Part shown: in pieces, positions 27,416 to 36,067 of the stretch
Layout: each line of letters opens with the position of its first letter
Position numbering within the stretch: the first letter of the stretch is position 1
NCBI RefSeq assembly: GCF_013371215.1
Contig: NZ_JABWMH010000001.1
Coordinates: 806,001 to 870,000 of the forward strand
Reading direction: 5' to 3'
Origin: Parasphingorhabdus flavimaris
GTDB taxonomy: Bacteria > Pseudomonadota > Alphaproteobacteria > Sphingomonadales > Sphingomonadaceae
DNA: 64,000 bases
Position numbers and translations under genes: made by a program
Notes under the pieces: model-generated
What the model was told of the DNA's origin: nothing
The model's input: only the letters and a program-made list of their open reading frames with translations
Database searches by the model: none

Positions 27416-28501
27416 CTAGAAAGCCTTCTGCCAGCCAACCGTCAGCATCCAGTCGCCGGTCAGCTGCGGGCCGTTGACATTTTGATAGATCGGCGCGCCA
27501 AGCTCGATGCCGAGCCGATGGCCGGCCAGTGCGCCATGGGTCGCGACGAAATTGACCCCGCCGAGCAAGTCCACTGTTTCTCCACCGGAAAAATCGGGAT
27601 TTGCGGTCTGCACCGGTCCCATGACATTCGGGTTCAAACCCTCGATCCGGCCCGTCGATTGCGCACGGACGCGGCCGGACAGGCTGATCCATTGTGCGGG
27701 AAGGTAACTGGCCCAGAGTGACCCTTCATGGACATCGCCGAGACGATAGCTATTGTCATTGGTGCCGGTCCGGATGGTTCCGGCATATTGCGCGCCGAAG
27801 CTCCATTTCCCGGACCATTGTTTCAATGTCAGCGCCGGTTTCAAATCCCAAGTGCCAGAGCCGCTCTGCATCCCATAAGGCATGACCATTGTCGGTTGCG
27901 TGTTCATCGGAGACAGCGTCTGGCCGGTTTCATCGATTGATCCGGTGGGCATGCCGACCACCGCGCGGAGGTTCAGTTCGGTACCGGTATCGCTGGTGGC
28001 CGGCTTTTGGCCCAGTAACGGGAAGATCGCTCCCGCGCTGATGTCGCCAATGCCTTTGGGATTGGTCTGGAAGTCTCCCAGCACCGTGGTTCCGGTTGGC
28101 CCGGCATAGGTTGTGATGTTTGATTCCCGCTCGCTATAAGGAAGCATGGCGACCAGCGTGATCCAGTCGGCGGGCGAATACATGGCGCCCAGCATCACCA
28201 TGTCCTTTGCCATCGACTGGGGCACCAGCCGCAAAGTGGGCGGCTGCATCGGCATGCCGGCAAAGCGGTTGGGAATGGTTGTCACGATAGCATCATTGCT
28301 GATGCCGTCGGTGCCGACCTGGTTGCCCGACATCGCCATATGCATGTAGCGCAGCGAGAACATGACCTCGCCTTTCTTGTGCGTATGGTCAGCCGATACG
28401 CCGATGGGCGCATGGTCATCGGCACGCACATTATGGGCGAAAGCCGGAGAGGCGAGGGTGCAAGACGCGATCATCGCGCCTGCAAAAGCTAGATTCTTCA
28501 T
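27416..28501 (-). CDS. Outer-membrane protein with Met/His-rich N-terminus, likely metal-related
   Basis: A 361-residue exported protein: signal peptide to about residue 22 (ASPAFA|HN), then a His/Asp/Met-rich stretch (HNVRADDHAPIGVSADHTH and MHMAMSGN, MPMQPP) and a long beta-strand-rich barrel ending in GWQKAF with terminal Phe. It is the type usually annotated 'transporter' (phenol-degradation meta-like or alpha-amylase-like barrel) and seen beside copper-resistance genes. The coupled upstream gene encodes a DUF2946-like protein, another family found in copper loci, so a role in copper or other metal handling is likely but inferred. Confidence 0.75.
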   Translation of the reverse strand: MKNLAFAGAMIASCTLASPAFAHNVRADDHAPIGVSADHTHKKGEVMFSLRYMHMAMSGNQVGTDGISNDAIVTTIPNRFAGMPMQPPTLRLVPQSMAKDMVMLGAMYSPADWITLVAMLPYSERESNITTYAGPTGTTVLGDFQTNPKGIGDISAGAIFPLLGQKPATSDTGTELNLRAVVGMPTGSIDETGQTLSPMNTQPTMVMPYGMQSGSGTWDLKPALTLKQWSGKWSFGAQYAGTIRTGTNDNSYRLGDVHEGSLWASYLPAQWISLSGRVRAQSTGRIEGLNPNVMGPVQTANPDFSGGETVDLLGGVNFVATHGALAGHRLGIELGAPIYQNVNGPQLTGDWMLTVGWQKAF

Positions 28502-28567
28502 GAAAATTTCCTGTAAATATCTGAACGCAGTGTCGCCGTGTGGCGCACTGCAAATTTAGGATGGGGT

Positions 28568-29005
28568 TCAGACGGTTACAGGCGGCCCGGTTGCTGGCGG
28601 TATATTAATCCGGTTGCGCAGCGCAAAGCGGCGCGGCTCGGATGGTTCGTGCGTGGCCGGAGCCAATGTAGAGGTTGCAAGTTCTGGTGCGGAAGCAGCA
28701 AGGCCAAAGGACGTGCCACCGGCGAAGGCGCAGGCAGGCGTCGATGGTTCTGGTTCGGGTTCCGGCGCGGTCTCGTCCTGCTGACCATAGACCAGCGAAA
28801 GTAGCTCAAAGTCGGGATTGTCCGGCGTGATCGACAGTTTGCTGTCGGCGTGGCCGGAGCAGAGCTTGATCGCAAAACCACCGGTAGTCTGGGTGGGCAT
28901 AAAGCCTTGCGGCGCCAGCGCACCCACCAACATCGCGAGCAAGGCGAACGCGTGGATCGCCGGGTTGGTTTTCAGGAACCGGGAGAAGGGAAGAGGCCGA
29001 GTCAT
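28568..29005 (-). CDS. DUF2946-like small exported/membrane protein
   Basis: A 145-residue protein from the ATG at 29005 (MTRPLPFSRFLKTNPAIHAF), with one N-terminal membrane segment (HAFALLAMLVGALAPQGFMP, about 19-38) and the short motif IKLCSGH (about 47-53) typical of DUF2946, whose Cys and His may bind metal. The second half is Pro/Glu and Ala rich and low in complexity. It precedes the Met/His-rich outer-membrane gene by 66 bp on the same strand. Function of the family is unknown; its members often sit with copper-related genes. Confidence 0.7.
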   Translation of the reverse strand: MTRPLPFSRFLKTNPAIHAFALLAMLVGALAPQGFMPTQTTGGFAIKLCSGHADSKLSITPDNPDFELLSLVYGQQDETAPEPEPEPSTPACAFAGGTSFGLAASAPELATSTLAPATHEPSEPRRFALRNRINIPPATGPPVTV

Positions 29006-29099
29006 GGTGTTGCGGGCGCTATATTGTGCCGCGGGAGTAAATGCTAGTGTTCTCGGACGTGTCGGCTGCGAGAGGCCGAACATTCAATGCAATATGGTC

Positions 29100-29405
29100 T
29101 AGGTTCAAGGGTCGCTGCCTAGATTTCCGTCACCCCAGCGAAGGCTGGGGCCCAATCCGATCTGGCGATGACCAGCAAGTTTTGCACTTGGCGAGAACAA
29201 GCGAGAGATAGCTACATTGGTATAGGCTCCAGCCTTCGCTGGAGTGACAGGATTAAACGCAGTTGGATGAGAGTTGTGCAACGGTTTGTTGCTGTTCGTG
29301 GTGAGCTTGTCGAACCACGCCTGTAACCGAGCGCTGTCCTGCGACAGGCTCAGGACGAACGGAGCTCATTAAGTCTACGCAACCCTCTCCCTCAAGGGAG
29401 CGCTA
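29100..29405. repeat. Cluster of REP-like palindromes upstream of dnaN stop
   Basis: No gene between 29006 and 29405. It holds a CACCCCAGCGAAGGCTGGGG copy (about 29131-29152) and its inverted partner CTCCAGCCTTCGCTGGAG (about 29227-29244), then a pair TTCGTGGTGAGCTTGTCGAA (about 29294-29313) and CGACAGGCTCAGGACGAACGG (shown in part, 29342-29362), and a small CTCCCTcaAGGGAG hairpin (29389-29402). The second pair is family B (CCGTTCGT...ACGAACGG), also found inside ligA. Confidence 0.75.
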
Positions 29406-30521
29406 TCAAACCCGCATCGGCATCAGCACATAGAGCGCCGTGCTCTTGTCATTTTCGCGGATCAGCGTCGGGGCGCTGGCGTCGGCGAGATGGAGTTCGA
29501 CGCTGTCGCCCTCGATTTCGCTCAGAATATCCATCAGATATTTCGAGTTGAAACCGATTTCGAAGACGTCGTCCTTGTAGGAGCCAGGCACTTCTTCTTC
29601 GGCCTTGCCATTTTCGGGCGAGGTGACGGAGAGGGTGATCTTGTCTTCGCCGAGCGCCATCTTGACGGCGCGGGTTTTTTCGGTGGCGATGGTCGAGACC
29701 CGGTCGACGCCCTGGGCAAAGCTCTTGGGATCGATCTTGAGCAGCTTGTCATTGCCGGTTGGAATGACGCGCGTATAATCGGGGAATGTTCCGTCGATCA
29801 GCTTGCTGGTCAGGATTGCGGTGCCCAAGGTGAAGCGGATCTTGCTCGCCGAAAGGTCGATCTGGACCGAGGATTCATTATTTTCGTCGAGCAACTTGCG
29901 CAGTTCGTTGACGCATTTGCGCGGGACGATCACGTCGGGCATGCCTTCTGCGCCTGCCGGACGGGGCAGGGTGACGCGGGCGAGGCGATGCCCATCGGTA
30001 GCAGCGGCCTTGAGCACGGGCGTCTCTTCATCCTGGACGTGCAGGAAGATGCCGTTGAGATAATAGCGGGTTTCTTCGGTCGAGATCGCGAAACGCGTCT
30101 TGTCGATGATCTGGATCAGCGAGCTTGCGGGCAATTCAAAGCTGGTCGGCAACTCGCCTTCGGCGATAACCGGAAAATCGTCGCGGGGGAGGGTTTGCAG
30201 ATTGAAGCGCGCGCGGCCCGCATTGACCTTCATCTTGCCATCCGCTGCGTCGAGCTGGACCTGGGAACCGTCGGGCAGCTTGCGGGCGATATCGAACAAT
30301 GTGTGGGCGGAGACGGTAGTCGATCCGGCGGTTTCGACCTGGGCTTCGACGGTTTCAACGACCTGAAGATCGAGATCGGTCGCCATCAGCTTGATGCTGC
30401 CGTCGCTGTTCGCTTCGATGAGCACGTTGGACAATATCGGAATAGTGTTGCGCCGCTCAACCACGGACTGGACATGGCCCAGGCTCTTTAGCAATGCCGC
30501 GCGTTCAATGGTCGCTTTCAT
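29406..30521 (-). CDS. dnaN: DNA polymerase III sliding clamp (beta subunit)
   Basis: Ring-shaped processivity factor of the replicative polymerase. From the ATG at 30521 the protein has 371 residues, the normal length (an upstream in-frame start at 30587 adds 22 unrelated residues). It starts MKATIERAALLKSLGHVQSV and ends in the conserved STALYVLMPMRV, the strand that lines the partner-binding cleft. Three clamp domains of about 120 residues each. It stands alone, away from dnaA, as in other alphaproteobacteria. Confidence 0.97.
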   Translation of the reverse strand: MKATIERAALLKSLGHVQSVVERRNTIPILSNVLIEANSDGSIKLMATDLDLQVVETVEAQVETAGSTTVSAHTLFDIARKLPDGSQVQLDAADGKMKVNAGRARFNLQTLPRDDFPVIAEGELPTSFELPASSLIQIIDKTRFAISTEETRYYLNGIFLHVQDEETPVLKAAATDGHRLARVTLPRPAGAEGMPDVIVPRKCVNELRKLLDENNESSVQIDLSASKIRFTLGTAILTSKLIDGTFPDYTRVIPTGNDKLLKIDPKSFAQGVDRVSTIATEKTRAVKMALGEDKITLSVTSPENGKAEEEVPGSYKDDVFEIGFNSKYLMDILSEIEGDSVELHLADASAPTLIRENDKSTALYVLMPMRV

Positions 30522-30750
30522 AAACCGTCCTTCTTGTTCCCAATCAACCGTGATAATTGCGGTGCGAATGACTCCGCACGGGTTCACGGATAGTTACCCG
30601 CTTCATTAACAATAAAGAGCCGCAGGGCAAGCCTGATCGCCGTTTGATGTCCGATAATACCGTGAAAAACTGTGGAAAAAACTAGTGAGGCGGGTAAAGC
30701 CGCTGTTTCAGCCGATGGCATTGGCCATTTTGGAACGGGATAATGTGATT

Positions 30751-31395
30751 ATGAGCGGCATCAGCACCAATGGTAAGCGCCTGTTTATCGCGCGGCACGG
30801 CGAGACGATCTTCAACCTCGCTGGCCGGATCCAGGGCGAGCATGTCCATACGCCGCTGACCCGCAGCGGCTTCGCTCAGGCCGATGCAATGGGCCGGGCC
30901 CTTGCCTTGCATCTGGCGCCGGACACACCGGCTCTGGACCTGATTGCTTCGGACACCGACCGGGCGCTGCAAACCCTGTCGGTGGTTGCGGAGCATGTCG
31001 GTGCCGACTGGCATCAGGCGCGTAGCGATGCGCGGTTGCGCGAGATCGATATGGGTGAATGGGGCGGCGTCATGTATCATGACCTCGACGGCAAGCTGGA
31101 GATCGACCATGAAGAACGCTTGTTTGTGACGGTTGCGCCCGGCGGCGAAGATTATCGAGACATTGAAAAACGACTGAAACACTGGCTCGACGAGCAGAAC
31201 TTCACCCGGGACGCCGTTTTGATCAGCCACGGCATGACCAGCCGGGTTCTGCGGGGTTTGCTCGTCGGCGCCGATGCTCACCCTCGCTTTGGGGCACCGA
31301 TTGCCGAAGGCTTGCCGCAAGGATCTATTGTGCAGATTTGCGACGGGCGCGAGGATGTCATCCATGTCGGTGGCGGAGAAGGGGAGAAAGCTTGA
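30751..31395 (+). CDS. Histidine phosphatase family protein
   Basis: Phosphoglycerate-mutase-like phosphatase with phosphohistidine intermediate; substrate unknown. From the ATG at 30751 it has 214 residues; a GTG at 30685 and an ATG at 30715 are in-frame alternatives. Motifs: LFIARHGETIFN (about 11-22) with the nucleophile His, Arg and Glu in DTDRAL and LREIDMGEWGG, and the second His in VLISHGMTSRVL (about 163-174). Its stop overlaps the TTG start of the next gene (TTGA), so the two are translationally coupled. Confidence 0.88.
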   Translation: MSGISTNGKRLFIARHGETIFNLAGRIQGEHVHTPLTRSGFAQADAMGRALALHLAPDTPALDLIASDTDRALQTLSVVAEHVGADWHQARSDARLREIDMGEWGGVMYHDLDGKLEIDHEERLFVTVAPGGEDYRDIEKRLKHWLDEQNFTRDAVLISHGMTSRVLRGLLVGADAHPRFGAPIAEGLPQGSIVQICDGREDVIHVGGGEGEKA

Positions 31396-31886
31396 GAAAG
31401 CGCTTCATTCTTCTTTCACTGGCGCTGACTGCAATCTCCACGCCACTGGCCGCCAAGGAATCCCTCGGTATATTCAACAGTTGGGGAGCATTTCGCGATG
31501 CCGAAATCCCGCGTTGCTATGCGATCGCGGAATCTGAAGAAATCAACGGCAAGGCCGAGCGTAAATCCTTTGCCAGCATCGGTTTCTGGCCAAAGCGTAA
31601 GATCAGGCGGCAATTTCACGTTCGGTTGAGCCGGGACCGGTCGTCCAACAGCCGCGTAATTGTCAGCATCGCGGGTAGGCGATTTCAGCTCACTGCCAAT
31701 CGCTCGGATGGCTGGTCGCAGGACAAGCGCATGGATGCTGCAATCATCGCGGCGATCCGTTCGTCGACCAGCATGACCGTGGAAAGCGTCGGGCGGGACG
31801 GCAAGTCGATCGTCGATGCCTACCGGCTGCGCGGGGCGGCGACCGCAATTGATGCGGCATCGCTCGGTTGTTCGCGGTTGCGGTAG
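31392..31886 (+). CDS. IalB-like secreted protein
   Basis: A 164-residue exported protein translated from TTG at 31392, which overlaps the preceding stop (TTGA). The signal peptide is RKRFILLSLALTAISTPLAA, with cleavage before KESLG. The rest matches the general plan of the invasion-associated locus B family: a first Cys in PRCYAIAE, the strand pair VIVSIAGRRFQL, then DGWSQDKRMDAAIIAAIR (trimmed), MTVES and DAYRLRGAATAIDAASLGC with a late Cys that can pair with the first. Role in free-living sphingomonads is unknown. An ATG further upstream in this frame lies inside the phosphatase gene and would break the signal peptide. Confidence 0.72.
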   Translation: MRKRFILLSLALTAISTPLAAKESLGIFNSWGAFRDAEIPRCYAIAESEEINGKAERKSFASIGFWPKRKIRRQFHVRLSRDRSSNSRVIVSIAGRRFQLTANRSDGWSQDKRMDAAIIAAIRSSTSMTVESVGRDGKSIVDAYRLRGAATAIDAASLGCSRLR

Positions 31887-31919
31887 ATTTTACTGAAGAC
31901 ACGCACTATATGCCCAGCC

Positions 31920-33167
31920 ATGCAGATACCTGGCCACATAGATCCCGTTCCCTTGCCCGCCAAGGTCACCCCCCGTGCCGACGGTCGCGTTGACCTCATA
32001 GGCCTTAGCGTGTCGCAAATCCGCGATGTGCTGATCGCCGCAGGACTTGAGGAAAAGCAGGGAAAACTGCGCTCCAAGCAGCTGTTCCACTGGATTTACC
32101 ACCGCGGCATCAATGACTTCGCGATAATGACCGACATGAGCAAGACCTTGCGGCCCTGGTTGGCAGAACGTTTTGTGATCGGCCGACCGGAAATCGTCGA
32201 AGCGCATCTGTCGGAAGACGGGACCCGTAAATGGTTGCTGCGTTCCGCCGATGCGCAAGATTATGAAATGGTTTTCATTCCTGACGAAGATCGCGGGACG
32301 CTTTGCATCTCCAGTCAGGTCGGGTGCACGTTGAACTGCCGTTTCTGCCACACCGGAACGATGCGACTGGTGCGCAACCTGACGCCGGGCGAGATTGTCG
32401 GTCAGGTCATGCTCGCTCGTGACGCGCTTGGCGAGTGGCCAAAAGGCGTGATGGATTTTGCCGACGACGGCGAGACGGAAAATACCAAGGAATATAATCA
32501 GGCCTATAAATCTGATGGGCGCTTGCTGACCAATATCGTGCTGATGGGCATGGGCGAGCCTCTGTATAATTTCGAGAATGTCCGCGACGCGATGAAGATC
32601 GTGATGGATGGCGACGGGCTGGCTCTGTCACGCCGCCGGATCACGCTCTCCACTAGCGGAGTTGTGCCGATGATCGCCCGGGCAGGGGCTGAGATTAACG
32701 TCAATCTCGCGATTTCCCTGCACGCAGTGAACAAGGAAACCAGAGACGAGATCGTTCCGCTCAATCGCAAATATTCGATCGAGGAACTGCTGCAGGCCTG
32801 TGCCGATTATCCGGGCGCGAATAATGCGCGACGGATCACTTTTGAATATGTGATGCTGAAAGACAAGAATGACAGCGATCAGGATGCTCGCGAGCTTGTC
32901 AATCTGCTGCGCAACTATGACTTGCCCGCCAAGGTCAATCTGATCCCGTTCAACCCGTGGCCCGGTTCGGATTATGAATGTTCCACTCCGGAGCGTATCA
33001 AGTCATTCTCGAAGATCATTTTTGATGCCGGGATAAGCGCGCCGATCCGGACCCCGCGCGGGCGGGATATCATGGCCGCCTGCGGCCAGCTCAAATCGGC
33101 GAGCGAGAAGAAAAGTCGCGCGGAACTTGACCGGCTGGCCGAAGAGAAGCAGGCCGCGCTGGGCTAG
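31920..33167 (+). CDS. rlmN: Dual-specificity rRNA/tRNA adenine-C2 methyltransferase
   Basis: Radical-SAM enzyme that methylates C2 of A2503 in 23S rRNA and A37 of some tRNAs. 415 residues. The iron-sulfur cluster motif is [11 protein letters not shown] (about 138-148), followed by [11 protein letters not shown] (about 202-212), and the mechanistic C-terminal cysteine is present in MAACGQLKS (about 384). N-terminal helical accessory domain (about 20-100) with [14 protein letters not shown]. Its stop codon overlaps the stop of the convergent RidA-like gene. Confidence 0.96.
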   Translation: MQIPGHIDPVPLPAKVTPRADGRVDLIGLSVSQIRDVLIAAGLEEKQGKLRSKQLFHWIYHRGINDFAIMTDMSKTLRPWLAERFVIGRPEIVEAHLSEDGTRKWLLRSADAQDYEMVFIPDEDRGTLCISSQVGCTLNCRFCHTGTMRLVRNLTPGEIVGQVMLARDALGEWPKGVMDFADDGETENTKEYNQAYKSDGRLLTNIVLMGMGEPLYNFENVRDAMKIVMDGDGLALSRRRITLSTSGVVPMIARAGAEINVNLAISLHAVNKETRDEIVPLNRKYSIEELLQACADYPGANNARRITFEYVMLKDKNDSDQDARELVNLLRNYDLPAKVNLIPFNPWPGSDYECSTPERIKSFSKIIFDAGISAPIRTPRGRDIMAACGQLKSASEKKSRAELDRLAEEKQAALG

Positions 33168-33553
33168 GCCGCTGCGATTACGTCAATCTCGACCATCAGT
33201 TCCGGCAATGCCAAGGCGTTGACTTCGACGGTAGTATCGGCGGGATAGGGCGGTGCGAAATAGGTCTTTCTCGCCGCGACGATTTTCGGGAAATTTGACA
33301 TGTCGGTCAGGTAGATGGTCACTTTGACAATCTGGTCCCGACTACTGCCGGCTGCACGGAGGACACGGTCGATATTTGCAAATACCTGCTTCAACTGGGC
33401 ATCGAAGTCGTCGACGCCGACAATCTGACCCTGTTCGTCAATCGCAGCCTGGCCGGATAGAAAAATCAAGTCACCGACTTGCCAGCCCGGCGATATGGCG
33501 AAAGCTGCAAGCGGATCCGGATTCAGTTTGATGACCTGTTTATAAGCGCTCAT
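33164..33553 (-). CDS. RidA-family protein lacking the canonical arginine
   Basis: A 129-residue YjgF/YER057c/UK114 fold protein from the ATG at 33553 with a very good GGAGGGG site (longer start at 33634 not needed). Family motifs: [18 protein letters not shown] (about 28-45), [18 protein letters not shown] and the C-terminal [19 protein letters not shown]. Archetypal RidA deaminates reactive enamines and needs an Arg in the ..PxRSxVEV.. turn; here the turn reads PADTTVEV, without Arg, so this is likely one of the Rid2-Rid7 subgroups with another activity. Trimer expected. Confidence 0.85.
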   Translation of the reverse strand: MSAYKQVIKLNPDPLAAFAISPGWQVGDLIFLSGQAAIDEQGQIVGVDDFDAQLKQVFANIDRVLRAAGSSRDQIVKVTIYLTDMSNFPKIVAARKTYFAPPYPADTTVEVNALALPELMVEIDVIAAA

Positions 33554-33617
33554 AATATCCCCTCCCTCGAAATATAGTGCCATATTCTTAAGAATATTGG
33601 CCAAATTTGGAAGCAAT

Positions 33618-33650
33618 AAAAAAAGGGCGAGCATTTCTGCCCGCCCGCGA
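33618..33650 (-). terminator. Terminator of the beta-barrel gene
   Basis: On the minus strand a GGGCG...CGCCC stem (33625-33629 with 33642-33646) is followed by seven T residues (33618-33624), 24 bp after the stop of the outer-membrane protein gene. Confidence 0.8.
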
Positions 33651-33673
33651 TATTATTTTGTTATGCTTATTGT

Positions 33674-34234
33674 TTAGAAGCGGAAGCCAACGCCGCCAAC
33701 GACCTGATTGCGCGAAACGCCAGCTTCATAGTTGCTGTAACGATATTCACCGCGAACAAATGCATTGTCGCTCAGCTTATATTCGATACCTGCACCAACA
33801 CGAACGCCGTCAGCGTTGCCGGCAACGCCGCCGAAGCCCGCACCAGACGCAGTATAGCGCGCATTGGTATAGCCGGCTTTTGCATAGAGCAACGCGCTAT
33901 CACCTACAACGAAGCCCAGACGAGCACCGGCGTAGAGGTCACGGCTTGCATCGACGCTAGCGCCGCCGCCGGTAAGTTCTCCGGTCGATTCGGTGATTTC
34001 AGCTTCAACACCATAAACGATATTGTTGGACTGAATATCGTAGCCGAGCGATGCGCCATATAGAAAGCCGTCTGCATTATCAGTGCTACCGGCGCCATCG
34101 ATACCAAAGTCGGTGTTGTCATATCCGGCGATAGCGGTTCCTTTTACGCCAGAAAAATCACCAGCTTCTTGAGCCAGTACGGGGGATGCAAGCGCAGATG
34201 CTGCAATAGCTGCTGCTATTGTTACATTTTTCAT
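33674..34234 (-). CDS. Small outer-membrane beta-barrel protein (OmpA/porin-family fold)
   Basis: A 186-residue protein with signal peptide (MKNVTIAAAIAASALASPVL, cleavage SPVLA|QEA) and an eight-stranded barrel of the 'porin family / Opa-like' type: alternating aromatic strands such as LGYDIQSNNIVYGVEAEI, LYAGARLGFVV, ALLYAKAGYTNARYT, FVRGEYRYSNYE, ending GGVGFRF with terminal Phe. No OmpA peptidoglycan-binding domain. Ends in a strong terminator and has an AT-rich 228-bp upstream region, which suggests high expression. Function unknown. Confidence 0.85.
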   Translation of the reverse strand: MKNVTIAAAIAASALASPVLAQEAGDFSGVKGTAIAGYDNTDFGIDGAGSTDNADGFLYGASLGYDIQSNNIVYGVEAEITESTGELTGGGASVDASRDLYAGARLGFVVGDSALLYAKAGYTNARYTASGAGFGGVAGNADGVRVGAGIEYKLSDNAFVRGEYRYSNYEAGVSRNQVVGGVGFRF

Positions 34235-34462
34235 TTTTATTATTCCTTGGTTTTGTCATTAAATGACCACTACTTGATTTTGACTTTTGCTTTTTCTTTC
34301 GTGGTCGTTGGTCGATATAGGATCGCCAATATGAATAACAACTGCACGATCCCGTCAGAATTGCTCCGGACGAGATTTATTCGAAGTGTGTTGTCGATAT
34401 GCCACAGTAGGCAATTGTAACGATAGGCTTGGCAATGCCGAACCAGCGGTTAGAGTGTAACA

Positions 34463-35275
34463 ATGCCGAAGGACGCCCTCATATCCACCCAGTCTCGCCA
34501 TCGCATGACCACCCGGATATGGCACTGGAGCAATGCCCTGTGTCTTCTCATACTCCTGATGAGCGGGCTCACCATATTCAATGCCCATCCCCGGCTTTAC
34601 TGGGGCGAATATGGTGCCAATGACGACCATGCGTGGATGGCGGTGGGGTCGTCCCAGACGATGGGCTATCTGCGCTTGGGCGAGTTGCGCATTGAAACCA
34701 CCGGTGCGCTGGGAAATTGGCAGGATAGTCAGGGTCGAACCCAGACATGGGCTTTTCCGGGCTGGGCTACTATTCCGTCCCATTACAGCCTGGCCGATGG
34801 TCGGCGCTGGCATTTCTTTTTCGCCTGGATATTCAGCGTCGGTCTGGCGCTTTTCATGGTCATGTCGCTCTGGAACCGGCACATCCAGCGAGACCTCCAC
34901 ATGCGTCGCGATCAATGGCGACCATCGCATATCTGGCGTTCGTTTCGCGCCCATCTGGACCTTCGTGTCATCCGGCAAACGGCGGGAGAAGACTATAACA
35001 GCATCCAGAAGATGAGTTATATTGGCGTGATCTTCCTGTTGCTGCCGCTTATGATTTTTTCGGGACTGGCCATGTCTCCGGCGATGGATGCCAATTGGCC
35101 GTTTCTGACCGATCTGTTCGGCGGTCGCCAGTCGGCACGTTCGCTCCACTTCATCGGAGCGTTCCTTCTGCTATTATTCTTTCTGGTTCATATGGTGATG
35201 GTGCTGCTTTCCGGCCCGTTTCGGCAAACCAGATCGATGATCACGGGTGGAGAAGGCAAGGAGCCTTTGGCATGA
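34463..35275 (+). CDS. Cytochrome b561-type membrane protein
   Basis: A 270-residue integral membrane di-heme cytochrome b of the PF01292 type. Four hydrophobic segments: about 20-38 (HWSNALCLLILLMSGLTIF), 117-136 (FFFAWIFSVGLALFMVMSLW), 185-203 (MSYIGVIFLLLPLMIFSGL) and 229-250. Candidate heme ligands: His in TRIWHWSN and HW/HF residues, His in RSLHFIGAF and FLVHMVMVL. The large periplasmic loop (about 45-105) is Trp/Tyr rich. Its stop overlaps the start of the molybdoenzyme gene (ATGA), so it is the probable electron donor or acceptor for it. Confidence 0.9.
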   Translation: MPKDALISTQSRHRMTTRIWHWSNALCLLILLMSGLTIFNAHPRLYWGEYGANDDHAWMAVGSSQTMGYLRLGELRIETTGALGNWQDSQGRTQTWAFPGWATIPSHYSLADGRRWHFFFAWIFSVGLALFMVMSLWNRHIQRDLHMRRDQWRPSHIWRSFRAHLDLRVIRQTAGEDYNSIQKMSYIGVIFLLLPLMIFSGLAMSPAMDANWPFLTDLFGGRQSARSLHFIGAFLLLLFFLVHMVMVLLSGPFRQTRSMITGGEGKEPLA

Positions 35276-36030
35276 CGATTATCACCCGAAGAAAGTTGAT
35301 CACCGGTGCGGCAATCGGTGCCGGCTCTCTTTTGTCCGGCTGCGACGCGCTTAACCGGAGTGCGGCTTTTCAGGATGTTCTGGCGAGCGCCGAAACAGCC
35401 AATTTCACGGTCCAGCGGGCTCTTGGTGACCGGATGGAACTGGCCAGCGAATATCGTATCGCCGACCTTTCTCCCAAATTCCGCGCCAATGGCACCCGTG
35501 ATCCCGGTACCGCTGATTATGCAGCCAGCGCGGCCCAGTCTTTTGCCAATTGGGAGCTGCGACTTACCGGTTTGTTCGCCAAGCCGCAGCAGTTCAGTCT
35601 GGCGGCTTTGCAGGCATTGCCTCAGCGAACCCAGATTACCCGGCATGACTGTGTCGAGGGCTGGAGTGCAATCGGGCAGTGGACCGGCGTTCCGCTCAAT
35701 ATTCTTCTCGATCTCGCGCAGCTGAAGAAGGAGGCGCAGTTTCTGGTTTTCCATTGCGCCGACCGTCTGGGTGGCAGACCTTATTACGAAAGTATCGATT
35801 TGCTGGATGGTTTTCATCCGCAGACCATCTTGGCCCACCGCTTGAACGGCGAGCCTTTGCCGATTGAAAACGGCGCGCCGTTGCGGCTCAGGGTCGAGCG
35901 GCAACTTGGCTATAAACATGCCAAATATGTTACCGGGATCGAAGCCGTGGCATCATTGGCAGGCATTGGCGAAGGCAAGGGTGGCTATTGGCAGGATGTA
36001 GCCAATTATGAATGGTATGCGGGCATCTGA
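35272..36030 (+). CDS. Tat-exported molybdopterin-dependent oxidoreductase, lipoprotein
   Basis: A 252-residue protein of the sulfite oxidase / MsrP (YedY) fold. The start at 35272 overlaps the cytochrome b stop. The N-terminus carries a twin-arginine motif (TRRKLITGAA) followed by a lipobox (LLSGC, Cys about 21), so it should be folded in the cytoplasm, exported by Tat and lipid-anchored. The molybdenum-binding Cys is in TRHDCVEGWSAIGQWTGVPL (about 121-140). HCADRLGG and YKHAKYVTGIEA follow as in the family. Substrate unknown; methionine sulfoxide or sulfite are the family precedents. Confidence 0.88.
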   Translation: MTIITRRKLITGAAIGAGSLLSGCDALNRSAAFQDVLASAETANFTVQRALGDRMELASEYRIADLSPKFRANGTRDPGTADYAASAAQSFANWELRLTGLFAKPQQFSLAALQALPQRTQITRHDCVEGWSAIGQWTGVPLNILLDLAQLKKEAQFLVFHCADRLGGRPYYESIDLLDGFHPQTILAHRLNGEPLPIENGAPLRLRVERQLGYKHAKYVTGIEAVASLAGIGEGKGGYWQDVANYEWYAGI

Positions 36031-36067
36031 CATTTTGGGCGTTATGGGTTCGATCAGGAGCGAATGG

